A DNA stretch of 64,000 nt, taken from positions 3,224,001-3,288,000 of the forward strand of contig BLLK01000069.1 of the NCBI GenBank assembly GCA_021927905.1. The letters run 5' to 3'. The stretch's first letter is position 1. Each line of letters begins with the position of its first letter. A program made the translations under genes and the position numbers. Source of the DNA: Chaetoceros tenuissimus (Eukaryota; Bacillariophyta; Thalassiosirophyceae; Chaetocerotales; Chaetocerotaceae). The notes under the pieces are model-generated. The model worked only from the letters and a program-made list of their open reading frames with translations. It was not told where the DNA came from and searched no databases. Positions 1 through 9,143 of this stretch are shown here, piece after piece.

Positions 1-452
1 CCATATTCACCGCTGCGAAATCGTTTGTATTCACCTCTTGGATAAAACAAATCGAGACCAGTCTTTTCAACTGTATCTTCTGGGATCGATGACAGAATAC
101 TGGAAGTAACACCAAAGAAATTGGCAGAGAGTGCAATTGCTGTCGATGATACAGTTCCAAGAAATAATCTTCTTGGAGAAGTATTCAAGGCTTTCATCAT
201 GAGCTCCGCTGAAGGTTGCTGTTGTACATTTTGACGAGGCATTGATGTTACTTTTTCTAATCGAGGAGTCTCATTGTCATTTTGCTCTTGTACATCTGTT
301 TCTACATTTTCATTCGACATAAACATTACATTTCGAACATGAGTCTGTTCGCCTAGTTGAAATCCATTCCAAGTTGAGCCATGTGATGGACTGAACGCTT
401 CTAATACACTGTACAATGAAGCGAACACACATAAATTAACTATCGTGCGCAT
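1..452 (-). CDS. Probable thylakoid-lumen protein, 3' part cut by window edge
   Basis: An open frame runs from an ATG at 452 down to base 1 with no stop, so only about 150 N-terminal residues are present. The protein begins with a hydrophobic signal (MRTIVNLCVFASLYSVLEAF) ending in an AFSP site, like the diatom ASAFAP plastid cleavage motif. About 85 residues later comes SPRRLFLGTVSSTAIALSAN, a twin-arginine followed by a hydrophobic stretch, which is the known layout of a Tat-dependent thylakoid-lumen signal. The mature part visible (KTGLDLFYPRGEYKRFRSGEY) was not recognised. Plastid import followed by lumen transfer is inferred from these two signals; the function is unknown. Confidence 0.65.
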   Translation of the reverse strand, partial: MRTIVNLCVFASLYSVLEAFSPSHGSTWNGFQLGEQTHVRNVMFMSNENVETDVQEQNDNETPRLEKVTSMPRQNVQQQPSAELMMKALNTSPRRLFLGTVSSTAIALSANFFGVTSSILSSIPEDTVEKTGLDLFYPRGEYKRFRSGEY

Positions 453-950
453 GTTGTGGAACTTTTCTCGTAACTCTAGAACAAAGATTCTCCAGGAAAC
501 TATGGATCTTTCGTATTCAGTAAAGACGGAATCTATTAATACAATTACAACGATCTTGTGATGAAATGTAAAATGTATGACTGCACAACATCACTCGCAC
601 TTTGCACATTACAGTACATAGTCATCACATCAATATTTCTTTTTCTTCCTCATCGATGAGGTGTCTGATCTATGAACGTCATTGACCCATCTTAATTGGG
701 ACCCTACATGAAGCGGATAAAGGCTCCAACTCCAACGGAAACTGTGCCACTCTGCTTTCACTTTTGATGACACTGTTGTTTCAAAAGAAAAAGATTTTCT
801 CTCTGACATACACAACAAAGGATACTATACTATATCTTCTAACTGCAAGAAATTTGCATCCCTGAGTTCAGAGTAGGGCTTAAAAATATGGTTTGCAGCA
901 ATGTTGATCTGAGGAGAAAAGATCCCTTGTCAAGATCTTCAAGATCGACA
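453..950. other. Divergent intergenic region
   Basis: This is the shared upstream region of the minus-strand lumen-protein gene and the plus-strand HtrA gene. No gene, strong repeat or recognisable regulatory site was found by eye. Confidence 0.5.
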
Positions 951-3245
951 ATGAAATTCATTCTGCTCATATCATCCTCGCTCGTGATCATATCATCGAC
1001 ATCACACATGCTCGTACACGCATATGTAAGCTCGCCCATGATTCCTTTGTCATCATTACCAGTGAAGAAGGGACATATGAATAGAAACTCATATCCTCGT
1101 TATCGACAAATGCATTTAATACAAAGTCCATGGAATATACAAGCCGAGTATTCACATGAGAAACAAAAGAGAAACATGTTTCCAAGGAAAAGATCTTCAA
1201 TTGCTTCCGCTTTATTCAGTAAACCCTCAAAAAGCATATGGAATAAACTATTTCGGAGAAAGAAAGAAAAGATTCAATGGGAATGGGAGCCTAGGGCTTT
1301 GGAAATTGATTCTACAAAAGATAGCGATGACAACAGTACAAATGGAGGGAATACTGGCAATCAAACAAAATTGAATTCCAAATCTACTTCGCAAGGAGAC
1401 AAAAATGAAAATGATGAAATTGAAGAATATACATCCAATTCCACGCTAAACGAGAAAAATGTGACCAATATATCCAACAGCGATATGAACATTTCCATAA
1501 CAACCAATTCACCATCGAAATCAAAGTCGAAACAAGTTGCATCCAAGAAAAAGGATTCTAATCCTTTACAAAAGTTCAAAAAGTTTTTTAAATTTGTAAC
1601 TCTTGCCGTAATGGTGACAGTTCTTGCACCTTTCATGAGACTGAGTGAAGATGAATATGGCGATGTTGTCGGGGTTTCATTCAAAGCACCTAGTCAAATA
1701 AGTGGCATCAACCTCAATCCATATCAGACTCAATCGCAAAATAGGGAAGAAAGTAAGGGAGACAAGACTGATGATGAAACAGATATTAAAGCAGATGAAC
1801 GAAGGGAAGATAACCAAGTCAAGTCCAAAATAGATGACGAAGAATCAGTGCAAAAGAATGTTCTTCCAATCAGCCCTCCTCCTGCAGATTCTAGCTTTCA
1901 AAATGATTACAGCAACAACAGAGTTTCATCATCAAAGCCACAAGGTAGTTACAGTCGTATTAATGCGATGGGATCTGTGCAAGATGCAGTTGCAAAAGCG
2001 GGACCAGCAACGATCCGTATTGATACAGAAACAGATATTGAACGTGCTTCTCATCAAATTGAAGATAGATACAGGTCAAAGGGTGGTTCTAGTAGTGGTG
2101 ATACGAATGATGAATCCGATGATGATGATGAGGCACTTGACGGTATTCCAGACAGAATGAAATTCATTCAGCAAGGTCAAGGATCTGGTGTCATTTTTTG
2201 CAAAGAAGGGTTGGTATTGACCAATGCACATGTCGTGCAAGATGCTTCGAGAGTAACAGTGACATTGACAGATGGAAGAAGATTTCGCGCAGAAGTCAAG
2301 GGTACAGATGATATAGTAGATATTGCTGTTTTGAAAATTATTTTTGAAAATGATAATGCGAAAAAACCTCTTCCTGTTGCAGAGTTTGGAGATAGCGACG
2401 AATTGCAAGTTGGACAGTTTGTTGTAGCAGTCGGTTCACCTGGAGGTAAGTAATAAGTGCTTGAAGCTATTTGACATCTTTACAAGCAATGAGTTACATT
2501 TTTGAGTAATATCTTACAAATCTGTCTTGGTTCATTAGGCTTGGACAATACAGTCACTATGGGTATCATTTCTGGGTTGAAGAGATCTTCTCAAGTTGTT
2601 GGGCTGGTACATAAGAAAGTTGATTTTATTCAGACAGATGCAGCCATCAATCCCGGAAATAGTGGTGGTCCTCTCGTCGATGTGGAAAAGGGACAAATCA
2701 TTGGTATTAATACTTGCATAAGGGCAAATATGGAAGGAACTAGTTTTGCAATACCCATTAACAAAGCAAAAGATATTGTATACCAACTTGCCGAAGGAAA
2801 GCATATCAATCACGGCTATATTGGAGTGTCAATGGCGACCTTGACCCCAGAACTTGCAAAGCAAAACAATGCCGATCCAAACTCTCCAAACGGTTTGATT
2901 CCAGAAGTAGATGGGGTTGTAATTACCAAAGTCTACCACGATACTCCAGCTGAAAACGCAGGTCTTCGTCGACTTGATGTAGTTGTAGAAATTGGGGGAT
3001 GCAAAGTTGAAAGAGCCGACGATGCACAACGCATTATTGATAAAGCAGAAGTAGGAGGGGTACTTCAGATGAAGGTAATCCGAAGCGGAAAAGAGATAAT
3101 TGTCAACACTGTTCCTGAAGATCTAGGTTACAAACTTCAAAAGGTGAAAAATGAAAAGAGAAGAGAAAAAGAGAACCAAATTAAGAAATTGAGAGGACAA
3201 TTGTTAGATGGCCTGCAGCATAATGTGGAAAAACATCTTCGATAA
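951..3245 (+). CDS. HtrA/Deg-type serine protease with PDZ domain
   Basis: Spliced as 951-2445 and 2539-3245 (GTAAGT donor, TTAG acceptor), giving 733 residues. The ATG at 951 was preferred over one at 888 because it opens directly into a signal peptide ([20 protein letters not shown]). A hydrophobic segment near residues 213-229 follows a charged low-complexity region, then another disordered acidic stretch. The trypsin-like domain carries the triad: His in LTNAHVV (about 427), Asp in DIVDIAVLK (about 456) and Ser in [11 protein letters not shown] (about 540). The splice junction restores [16 protein letters not shown], a hallmark HtrA segment. A single PDZ domain ([20 protein letters not shown]) and a basic tail follow. 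The family degrades damaged proteins as oligomers. Secretory or plastid location is inferred; the long N-terminal region is unusual for the family. Confidence 0.9.
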
Positions 3246-3734
3246 TACCTCATCGAAGTTTTGGATACTTGAACTTATCCAACCTTCCATATGAAAATTC
3301 TAATCAAGCTATGAATGCACATTATCATTCCGGATTCTGTATCGTATTATTATTAGATTTTAGGGCATCTCTCCGTGTCATTGGTTTGTTCTTCATGCTT
3401 TCTCATCGAACCTCCCAAAATAAAGAGGATAATGAGGCTGGATTGATTCATTGGATTCGATTCTTCTTCGTTCTTCCCGCTGACACTACTTGTGACAATG
3501 TTTAGGCCTTTTCCTGAACGTTCCCTCTCTCCACTTTCATCACAGCCAATCATTTGAGCTAAAATTCATCTTAATCTATCACGTGATGTATGTGTCCTCT
3601 AAGTAAACACCAGCAAGCTAGGGTTCTCATGTGTCTGCACCGCATCACGAATACAAAAAAAACCGTGAGTCCACAGTCCAGCCATAACCAATAAGTAGTT
3701 TTGCAACTCTCTCTCACCCATAAAACTTCAAATC
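3246..3734. other. Intergenic region
   Basis: Between the HtrA stop and the dehydratase start. Small open frames on both strands lack coding character. Nothing else could be recognised. Confidence 0.5.
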
Positions 3735-4844
3735 ATGCCAATTCAATCGCATCAAATCCAGCTCCCAGAACAAAACACCATGGTTATGAAAAAGGAGAAA
3801 GGAAAGTTCATGGTGAGCGTCGCTTCTCCAGGAGAAGGTTGGGCTAACAAGGACATGGTAAGTAGCTTGACAACTGCAGAACCCTATGGAATCTCTTGAA
3901 TCTATTGTTCTTTGCACTTACATTTTTCCTCTTTATAGCCTATGATGATGTATCCTCATCTAAGTCAAGATGGTCAGATTCACTTATACAAATGCCATAG
4001 GAGATATATTCATACATCACATGGCTGGAGCAGAACTGGAAGCTCATGCCCAAATGATGCAGTTTCACAAGCACATCACGGTGAGAAAGTAAACCACGAA
4101 GACGAATCAAAGGTTGTCAGAAGTTTAATGAGTCAACTATGCGAAAAGTTCTACAGCAAAGGATGGATGCCAGGAACAGGTGGCGGCCTTTCTATGCGAA
4201 TTGGCTCAGGAACGGATGAAGACCCTTTCACTGTCTTCTCAACTCCGAGTGGAATTCAAAAGGAGGATATGATTGGAGATGATGTGTTTGAATTAGATAT
4301 GCAACAGCGTGTCATTACACCACCAATTACCCCCGGCTTGAAGCTCTCTAGTATGACCAATATCTGGTACGTGGTATACAATCTACGACCTTCTACTAGG
4401 TGTGTCATTCATACACATTCTATGAATTCCCAGCTGGCAACCTTGTTGTTTCAAGAGCATGAAAAGCTAGATGACGAAGGTCACGAAGTCGACGTTCTTA
4501 GATTGACACATCTTGAAATGATCAAAGGAGTTGGAAACCATGCCTACAATGATGTTTTAGAAATTCCAATCATTGACAACCAAACAAGCGAAAATTTACT
4601 AGCTCCTGATATGGAAAGAGCCATCAAAAAGTATCCAAAATGCAATGCAGTCTTGGTAAGACGCCATGGTGTATTTGTTTGGGGGCAGAGTTGGGAAGAG
4701 GCAAAAACTAGAATCGAATCATTCGATTATCTCTTCGAGACCGCTGTCAAGATGAAGCAGATGGGTCTTGAATGTGGAATTGCTCCATCAGCCACTTCAA
4801 CATCTATGAATAAGAAGCGCAAAATCTCCGAAAATTCCCAGTAG
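3735..4844 (+). CDS. mtnB: Methylthioribulose-1-phosphate dehydratase (class II aldolase family)
   Basis: Two exons, 3735-3857 and 3939-4844 (GTAAGT donor, TATAG acceptor, phase 0), give 342 residues. The family enzyme removes water from 5-methylthioribulose-1-phosphate in cytosolic methionine salvage. Visible family marks are PGTGGGLSMR near the start of the domain, the TPSGIQKEDM segment, the zinc-binding HTHS pair, the catalytic glutamate in HLEMIKGVG, and the third zinc histidine in VRRHGVFVWG. These match the animal APIP/yeast Mde1 pattern better than sugar-phosphate aldolases. The N-terminal 90 residues before the domain are longer than in typical homologues and have no clear targeting signal. 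A second class II aldolase domain occurs in this window in the methyltransferase fusion ending at 45799, but it belongs to a different branch. Confidence 0.88.
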
Positions 4845-5042
4845 ACCAATCTTGAATTGAATTTTCCTAGAGTACGAAGGAGGATATTCTATTCAATGTA
4901 CAATTATCAGCTATGTCAATAAAGAGTCCAGTAAATTATTAGTATCTTATCGTAAATAACCTCGTTCCATTATCACTTTTGTGTCTAATGAGTGCTTAAG
5001 GAGTGGTATCATTTCAGTTCAAAAATATGCGATAAGAATTGC

Positions 5043-6119
5043 TCATTCCGAAACTATAGAGTACAATATTGCATTCACGGGAACCATGCGATTCTCAGCG
5101 AATTGAAACTGAACTTCAATGATTGCAACTTTACCATCTTGATATTTGTTGCAGAAGTACATGCTCTTGATACTATTGTCAGGAATGCAAACGGGCAAAG
5201 AAATATAAACTCCATTTTGCAATCTCTTCAAGAAGAGATTAGCGACGTTTTCTTTGTTTACCAGATCTTCCAAAACTCTTCTTGGTAAAGGAGAACCATC
5301 TACTGAAGCTATCTGTATTTTACGCCTCGCTAATGTAGGGATGTCGACAGTTTCTGTTGTCAATCTCAGTGGAGGCATTTGCTTCAATGTTTTGAATATT
5401 GTTTCCCAGTCATTTTCGTCCTCTTCAGTTGACAAAATCTTTGTGTCTTCATGATTATGAATATCACCTTCGAATCCTTGTTCATCAAATTTCTTTTGCT
5501 GTAACACTGCGACTTCAGAAAGTCTTTGTTCCAGAAGAGCTTCACTCGTACCTTCGTCTTTGCTACCTTCACTATACATTACTACAACTGTTCGCCTCAT
5601 TTCATCTCCATATTTATCCCAAAATCCGATTTCTACCCCAGCTGGTCCTTTTTTCGATGTTCGGAGAAGAATTCTATCAAACCAAAGCTTGTGTGTAGTG
5701 ACTGGGTCCTGAGAAACAGATTGGATTGGAATCATGATATTATCTCCTTTCTTTCTCACATTCCAGACATTCCACATGCCTTTTTCTACCAGCTCCTCTT
5801 TTTCGTCTTTAGGAATTATTGGTGACATAGATTCATCTAAGCATTCAGATTGAATCTCAACCTTTAGTCTCATGTTCAAAATCTCACTTGTGGGAACCAG
5901 GTCACCATCTTGAAAGGTAAAATGGACAATACCACCAGACCAACATCCAAGGCAGTCTCTTTTCAATTCTTCCCAGAATGGATCTTGTGATGTGCTTCTG
6001 GTCCAACTAGTTGAAGGAGAAATATCGTTTCTACTTGCTGCTGCTTCTACTTCAAAGGGCATCACTGTATCTCTTTTCGATACAAAAGGGATAGAACGAA
6101 TGAGCCAGCCTATCTTCAT
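5043..6119 (-). CDS. Unknown protein, possible lipocalin-like N-terminal domain
   Basis: A single 358-residue frame with strong coding character and no membrane segment or signal. The N-terminal part contains FWEELKRDCLGCWSGGIVHF followed by alternating hydrophobic strands, a start reminiscent of calycin/DUF3598-like proteins where a tryptophan-containing GxW motif opens a beta barrel. The region around residues 190-240 is acidic and probably disordered. The C-terminal third is again strand-rich and ends in IEVQFQFAENRMVPVNAILYSIVSE. I do not recognise the family with certainty. Its 3' end faces the dehydratase gene with about 200 bases between them, so the two are convergent. Confidence 0.6.
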   Translation of the reverse strand: MKIGWLIRSIPFVSKRDTVMPFEVEAAASRNDISPSTSWTRSTSQDPFWEELKRDCLGCWSGGIVHFTFQDGDLVPTSEILNMRLKVEIQSECLDESMSPIIPKDEKEELVEKGMWNVWNVRKKGDNIMIPIQSVSQDPVTTHKLWFDRILLRTSKKGPAGVEIGFWDKYGDEMRRTVVVMYSEGSKDEGTSEALLEQRLSEVAVLQQKKFDEQGFEGDIHNHEDTKILSTEEDENDWETIFKTLKQMPPLRLTTETVDIPTLARRKIQIASVDGSPLPRRVLEDLVNKENVANLFLKRLQNGVYISLPVCIPDNSIKSMYFCNKYQDGKVAIIEVQFQFAENRMVPVNAILYSIVSE

Positions 6120-6848
6120 GTCTTTGACTTATGAAACTGTTCGAATTGGACTGCTCACTTTGATATTATTTCACTGAGAGAAAGTGAAGAATGAATAATT
6201 TGAGTTATTTGTGCTGATGATGATACTCTTTCCTTCGTGTGCTGTGTGTTATTTTCAAATAATACTCGTAAAACTTTGCTATTCTTCTACTGCTTTTTTA
6301 CCCCCCTAGATGTATTCTTCTACTGGGGTAGTAGAAGAATAGCTCGTTCCTCACTCGTTCCTCCTAAATAATTACACGGGGTTCTCGACCGAGCAGAAGT
6401 AGTGTCTACTGATCCAGTAGAAACTTCGAAGGGGGGGAGTAGAAAAATACTGACGAGAACCGAGTTTCAATCCTCGTTATTTGAATACGGAGGTCTGACA
6501 CATGGAGCAAGAAACCAAAGATAGCAAAGCAACAATCTACAAATAAGCTAGACAATAGAAGTAAAAAATAAAGAATGAACAGCTGCAGCAATAGATATTG
6601 TCGCAGTAGATGAAGAATCGAAGAATTGCATAGCAAGACGTAAAAGCTAGTATAGAAAATTTAAAATCTATTATGAATCCATTAAAATTGTTTATATTAT
6701 ATATATATTGAGCAGTTTATATATTTTTTATCAAGTGATGAGAAAATTTTATTTTTACTGAGTACTTTTCATTCAATCATATTTTTAACAATATTCATTC
6801 TATTTCAGAGGTAGTTGCAAATTGTTTCATTTCTCGTCCGTCGGTCTC

Positions 6849-7163
6849 GTTCGCTCGGTTGTGTGTAGCGGGACCCGGATATTGGGTTTTTCTACTGGTT
6901 TCTACGCACTATCAGTACATAGAAGAATGCAGCTGTCAAGAAAGATCATTTTTTAGGCTTCTCATCCATCAGAGATGAGAACTAGAGTGTCCCCACTACG
7001 TGGAGATCTTGCGATTGTCATTGGTAGATCCCAGAGCTGATCTTTTTGGAACCATGTGCTTAGAATTAATGTTACACAAGTCTACCTCCATGGAATGACT
7101 ATAAGTTGTTATTCTAGTCAAGTTTCACAAAACCTTCCTTCTTCATATTTTCAATTACAACGT
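6849..7163. repeat. Tandem duplication, copy 1 (includes FkbM gene tail)
   Basis: This 315-base stretch is repeated almost exactly at 7282-7593. I see one substitution (CTACTGG against CTGCTGG) and two small length differences, one of four bases near 6916 and one of one base near 6948. Its right end, 7114-7163, copies the last codons of the FkbM methyltransferase. The bases after it (7164-7281) match the next part of that gene only after many small insertions. Confidence 0.92.
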
Positions 7164-7281
7164 GCGATTCCTTCTCAGCAACTCAAAACTGCTTTTATTA
7201 TTTACATTTGAGATTTCCAGCAATAGATGTAAATCAAATGTTTATTTGCTCAACTCGCTTATTACGTATTCAAAAAGTCAG
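7114..7281 (-). pseudogene. Duplicated fragment of the FkbM methyltransferase 3' end
   Basis: Bases 7114-7163 are identical to the last 50 coding bases of the methyltransferase gene. Bases 7164-7281 correspond to 7594-7666 of that gene but are about 46 bases longer, the extra bases being spread over roughly ten short insertions (for example two extra bases in each of GCTC-AA-CTCGC, TTA-CG-TATTC and AAA-AG-TCAGG, and one insertion of about 20). The fragment has no start codon and cannot make a protein. Confidence 0.85.
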
Positions 7282-7593
7282 GTTCGCTCGGTTGTGTGTA
7301 GCGGGACCCGGATATTGGGTTTTTCTGCTGGTTTCTACGCACTATCAGTAGAAGAATGCAGCTGTCAAGAAAGATCTATTTTTTAGGCTTCTCATCCATC
7401 AGAGATGAGAACTAGAGTGTCCCCACTACGTGGAGATCTTGCGATTGTCATTGGTAGATCCCAGAGCTGATCTTTTTGGAACCATGTGCTTAGAATTAAT
7501 GTTACACAAGTCTACCTCCATGGAATGACTATAAGTTGTTATTCTAGTCAAGTTTCACAAAACCTTCCTTCTTCATATTTTCAATTACAACGT
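7282..7593. repeat. Tandem duplication, copy 2 (overlaps FkbM 3' end)
   Basis: Partner of the copy at 6849-7163, lying head to tail with it at an offset of 433 then 430 bases. It covers the 3' flank of the FkbM gene and its last 50 coding bases, so this is the source copy and the distal one is the duplicate. Confidence 0.92.
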
Positions 7594-8707
7594 CCTTCAG
7601 AACTCCTGCTCTTCCAGCAATGAGTAAATGTTTATTTGCTCCTCGCTTATTATATTCAAAATCAGGTAAATGCCATACTTCTTCAAGTCCACCTGCTTTA
7701 AGTGTCGCTGTAGCATTCTTTAACTCACCCTCTCTTGTATCGTGGATCTCGACTGCTACAACCTGAAGCCGTTTCCAAATGCTTTGTGGAATGTCAAGTA
7801 GAATAGGCAACTCAAGTCCTTCAGTGTCCAATTTCAACAAATCAATTTTCCTATCATCATTTGGATCAATACCGCTTTCTTTTACAATATCTTTCACAGA
7901 ACCCAAGTTGACATTGTATTGCATGTAACGGTAGAGGTATGCCACACCAATTCTCTGTACAACTGAACGCAAGAAAGATGGAAGAAAAGAGTTTATAGAA
8001 GTCAAGAACGGCCAACTTGCTCCAAACCGATGTTTGAATAATTTTTGGTTTGGGTCAGCTAGAGCTTTCATCATAGAATCATGCTTCACATCCAAACTTG
8101 ACTCTGATGTAGAATTTGAGGTCTGACAGACGAAATGAATAAAGGATGTGGAACATGGCATCATTTCTTCAATATCCGATGTATCTTTTTTCCAAACTCC
8201 CTGCAAACCCATGGACGAAACATGGACAGCGTTGCTTGGATTGATCTTATCTTTACTTGTAGACAAAACATTTGCTTTGAAAATCTCTCGAGTACGTGGA
8301 ACAGCTTCAATGGCAACAAAGTCCGTGTTGGAAAGTTGAGATCCCATGTAAAGGCAAAAAGTTCCAATGTTGGCTCCTCCATCAAGTACTAATTTCCTTT
8401 CATTCTTCTTTTCGTCATTCTGAAGTTGCAATAGAAGCGACAAGTAAGCCTTTTTCGAGAAAACTTCTTTCGCAATTGTCAATGCATTTGTCTCGCCACC
8501 ATTCAAGTCATAGTGAAGAATGCCTCCAGTAGTATAGTCTCCACTTATGTTATGATCACTGAGATTCAAGCTTCCAAGGTTAGAGGAGCTTGTACCATAT
8601 TGTAGAAATGGGTAAAATACAGCATTAACAAATCCTCCATACCAAGGAGTTGATGATTTCAAGTCTTTGCCCCAGTAGAGTTGCACTGGAACTGTTTCTT
8701 TCAGCAT
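7544..8707 (-). CDS. FkbM-family SAM-dependent methyltransferase
   Basis: One exon, 387 residues. The S-adenosylmethionine pocket starts with LVLDGGANIGTFCLYMG at residues 107-121, followed by an acidic strand end (FVAIEAVPRTREIF). The late FkbM signature is IDLLKLDTEGLELPILLDIP near residue 290, then VVAVEIHDTREGEL. FkbM-family proteins methylate hydroxyls on sugars and secondary metabolites; the substrate here is unknown. No signal peptide is visible, though a hydrophobic stretch occurs near residues 24-37. The middle of the protein has a low-similarity insert (residues about 170-250). The last 50 coding bases have been copied into the 3' flank as part of a tandem duplication. Confidence 0.85.
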   Translation of the reverse strand: MLKETVPVQLYWGKDLKSSTPWYGGFVNAVFYPFLQYGTSSSNLGSLNLSDHNISGDYTTGGILHYDLNGGETNALTIAKEVFSKKAYLSLLLQLQNDEKKNERKLVLDGGANIGTFCLYMGSQLSNTDFVAIEAVPRTREIFKANVLSTSKDKINPSNAVHVSSMGLQGVWKKDTSDIEEMMPCSTSFIHFVCQTSNSTSESSLDVKHDSMMKALADPNQKLFKHRFGASWPFLTSINSFLPSFLRSVVQRIGVAYLYRYMQYNVNLGSVKDIVKESGIDPNDDRKIDLLKLDTEGLELPILLDIPQSIWKRLQVVAVEIHDTREGELKNATATLKAGGLEEVWHLPDFEYNKRGANKHLLIAGRAGVLKDVVIENMKKEGFVKLD

Positions 8708-9143
8708 TTTGAAACTGATTATCTTTCTCTTGTAAGTATCCTGTCTCTTGTATTATCACTACTACTTGTGTAAGAAAGAAAAAGAAACAAGTAAACCCAA
8801 AATACTCAAGCAAAACTCAAGTGCAATGCTCTACAATCGACAATGCAGAAGTTTCCTTTTCTCCATCGGTGAAGAATTTCATTTCGTCATCGGGAAAGTT
8901 ACACGTAGACTACGAAGTCTTCTCGGTCAATTTCAATTTTAGAAATAATATTCCAATGAATAGCTACAAAAGAATTTTCGTGGCTAGGAATAGCATGAGA
9001 ACCCCTGAAGTTCCACGCGTTTGATGGCAGGCATGTTGTTCCAAAGAAATTCATTGTTCATGCAGTTCATGCAATGATGAACATATCCAATCAATCTAAT
9101 TAGACTACAAAACATTTCGATATAATTTCCCATTCTAAACAAA
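8708..9143. other. Divergent intergenic region
   Basis: Shared upstream region of the FkbM gene (minus) and the Hsp70 gene (plus). No gene or clear site recognised; small frames in it lack coding character. Confidence 0.45.

Larger units (their letters stand above)
6120..7543. other. 1.4 kb intergenic region with repeat structure
   Basis: The region between the unknown gene and the FkbM gene holds no convincing gene. Between about 6278 and 6450 the words ATTCTTCTAC and GTAGAAGAAT recur in both orientations, including the inverted pair ATTCTTCTACTGGGG/TAGTAGAAGAAT around 6313-6340. From 6849 onward it contains the two copies of a tandem duplication described separately. The inverted words could be the remains of a small non-autonomous element, but no terminal repeats with a target-site duplication could be defined. 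Confidence 0.55.

Noticed and set aside
888-950. Upstream in-frame ATG of the HtrA gene
   Set aside because: Its first 21 residues are polar and basic; the ATG at 951 gives a proper signal peptide.
3735-4844. Reading the methylthioribulose dehydratase as a paralogue of the aldolase part of the methyltransferase fusion
   Set aside because: Both are class II aldolase folds, but their motifs (RRHGVFVWG against ANHGAIVVG) place them in different branches, so there is no evidence of a local duplication.
6120-7543. A small transposable element in the repeat-rich spacer
   Set aside because: No terminal inverted repeats with a target-site duplication and no transposase could be shown; the main repeat is explained by local tandem duplication.
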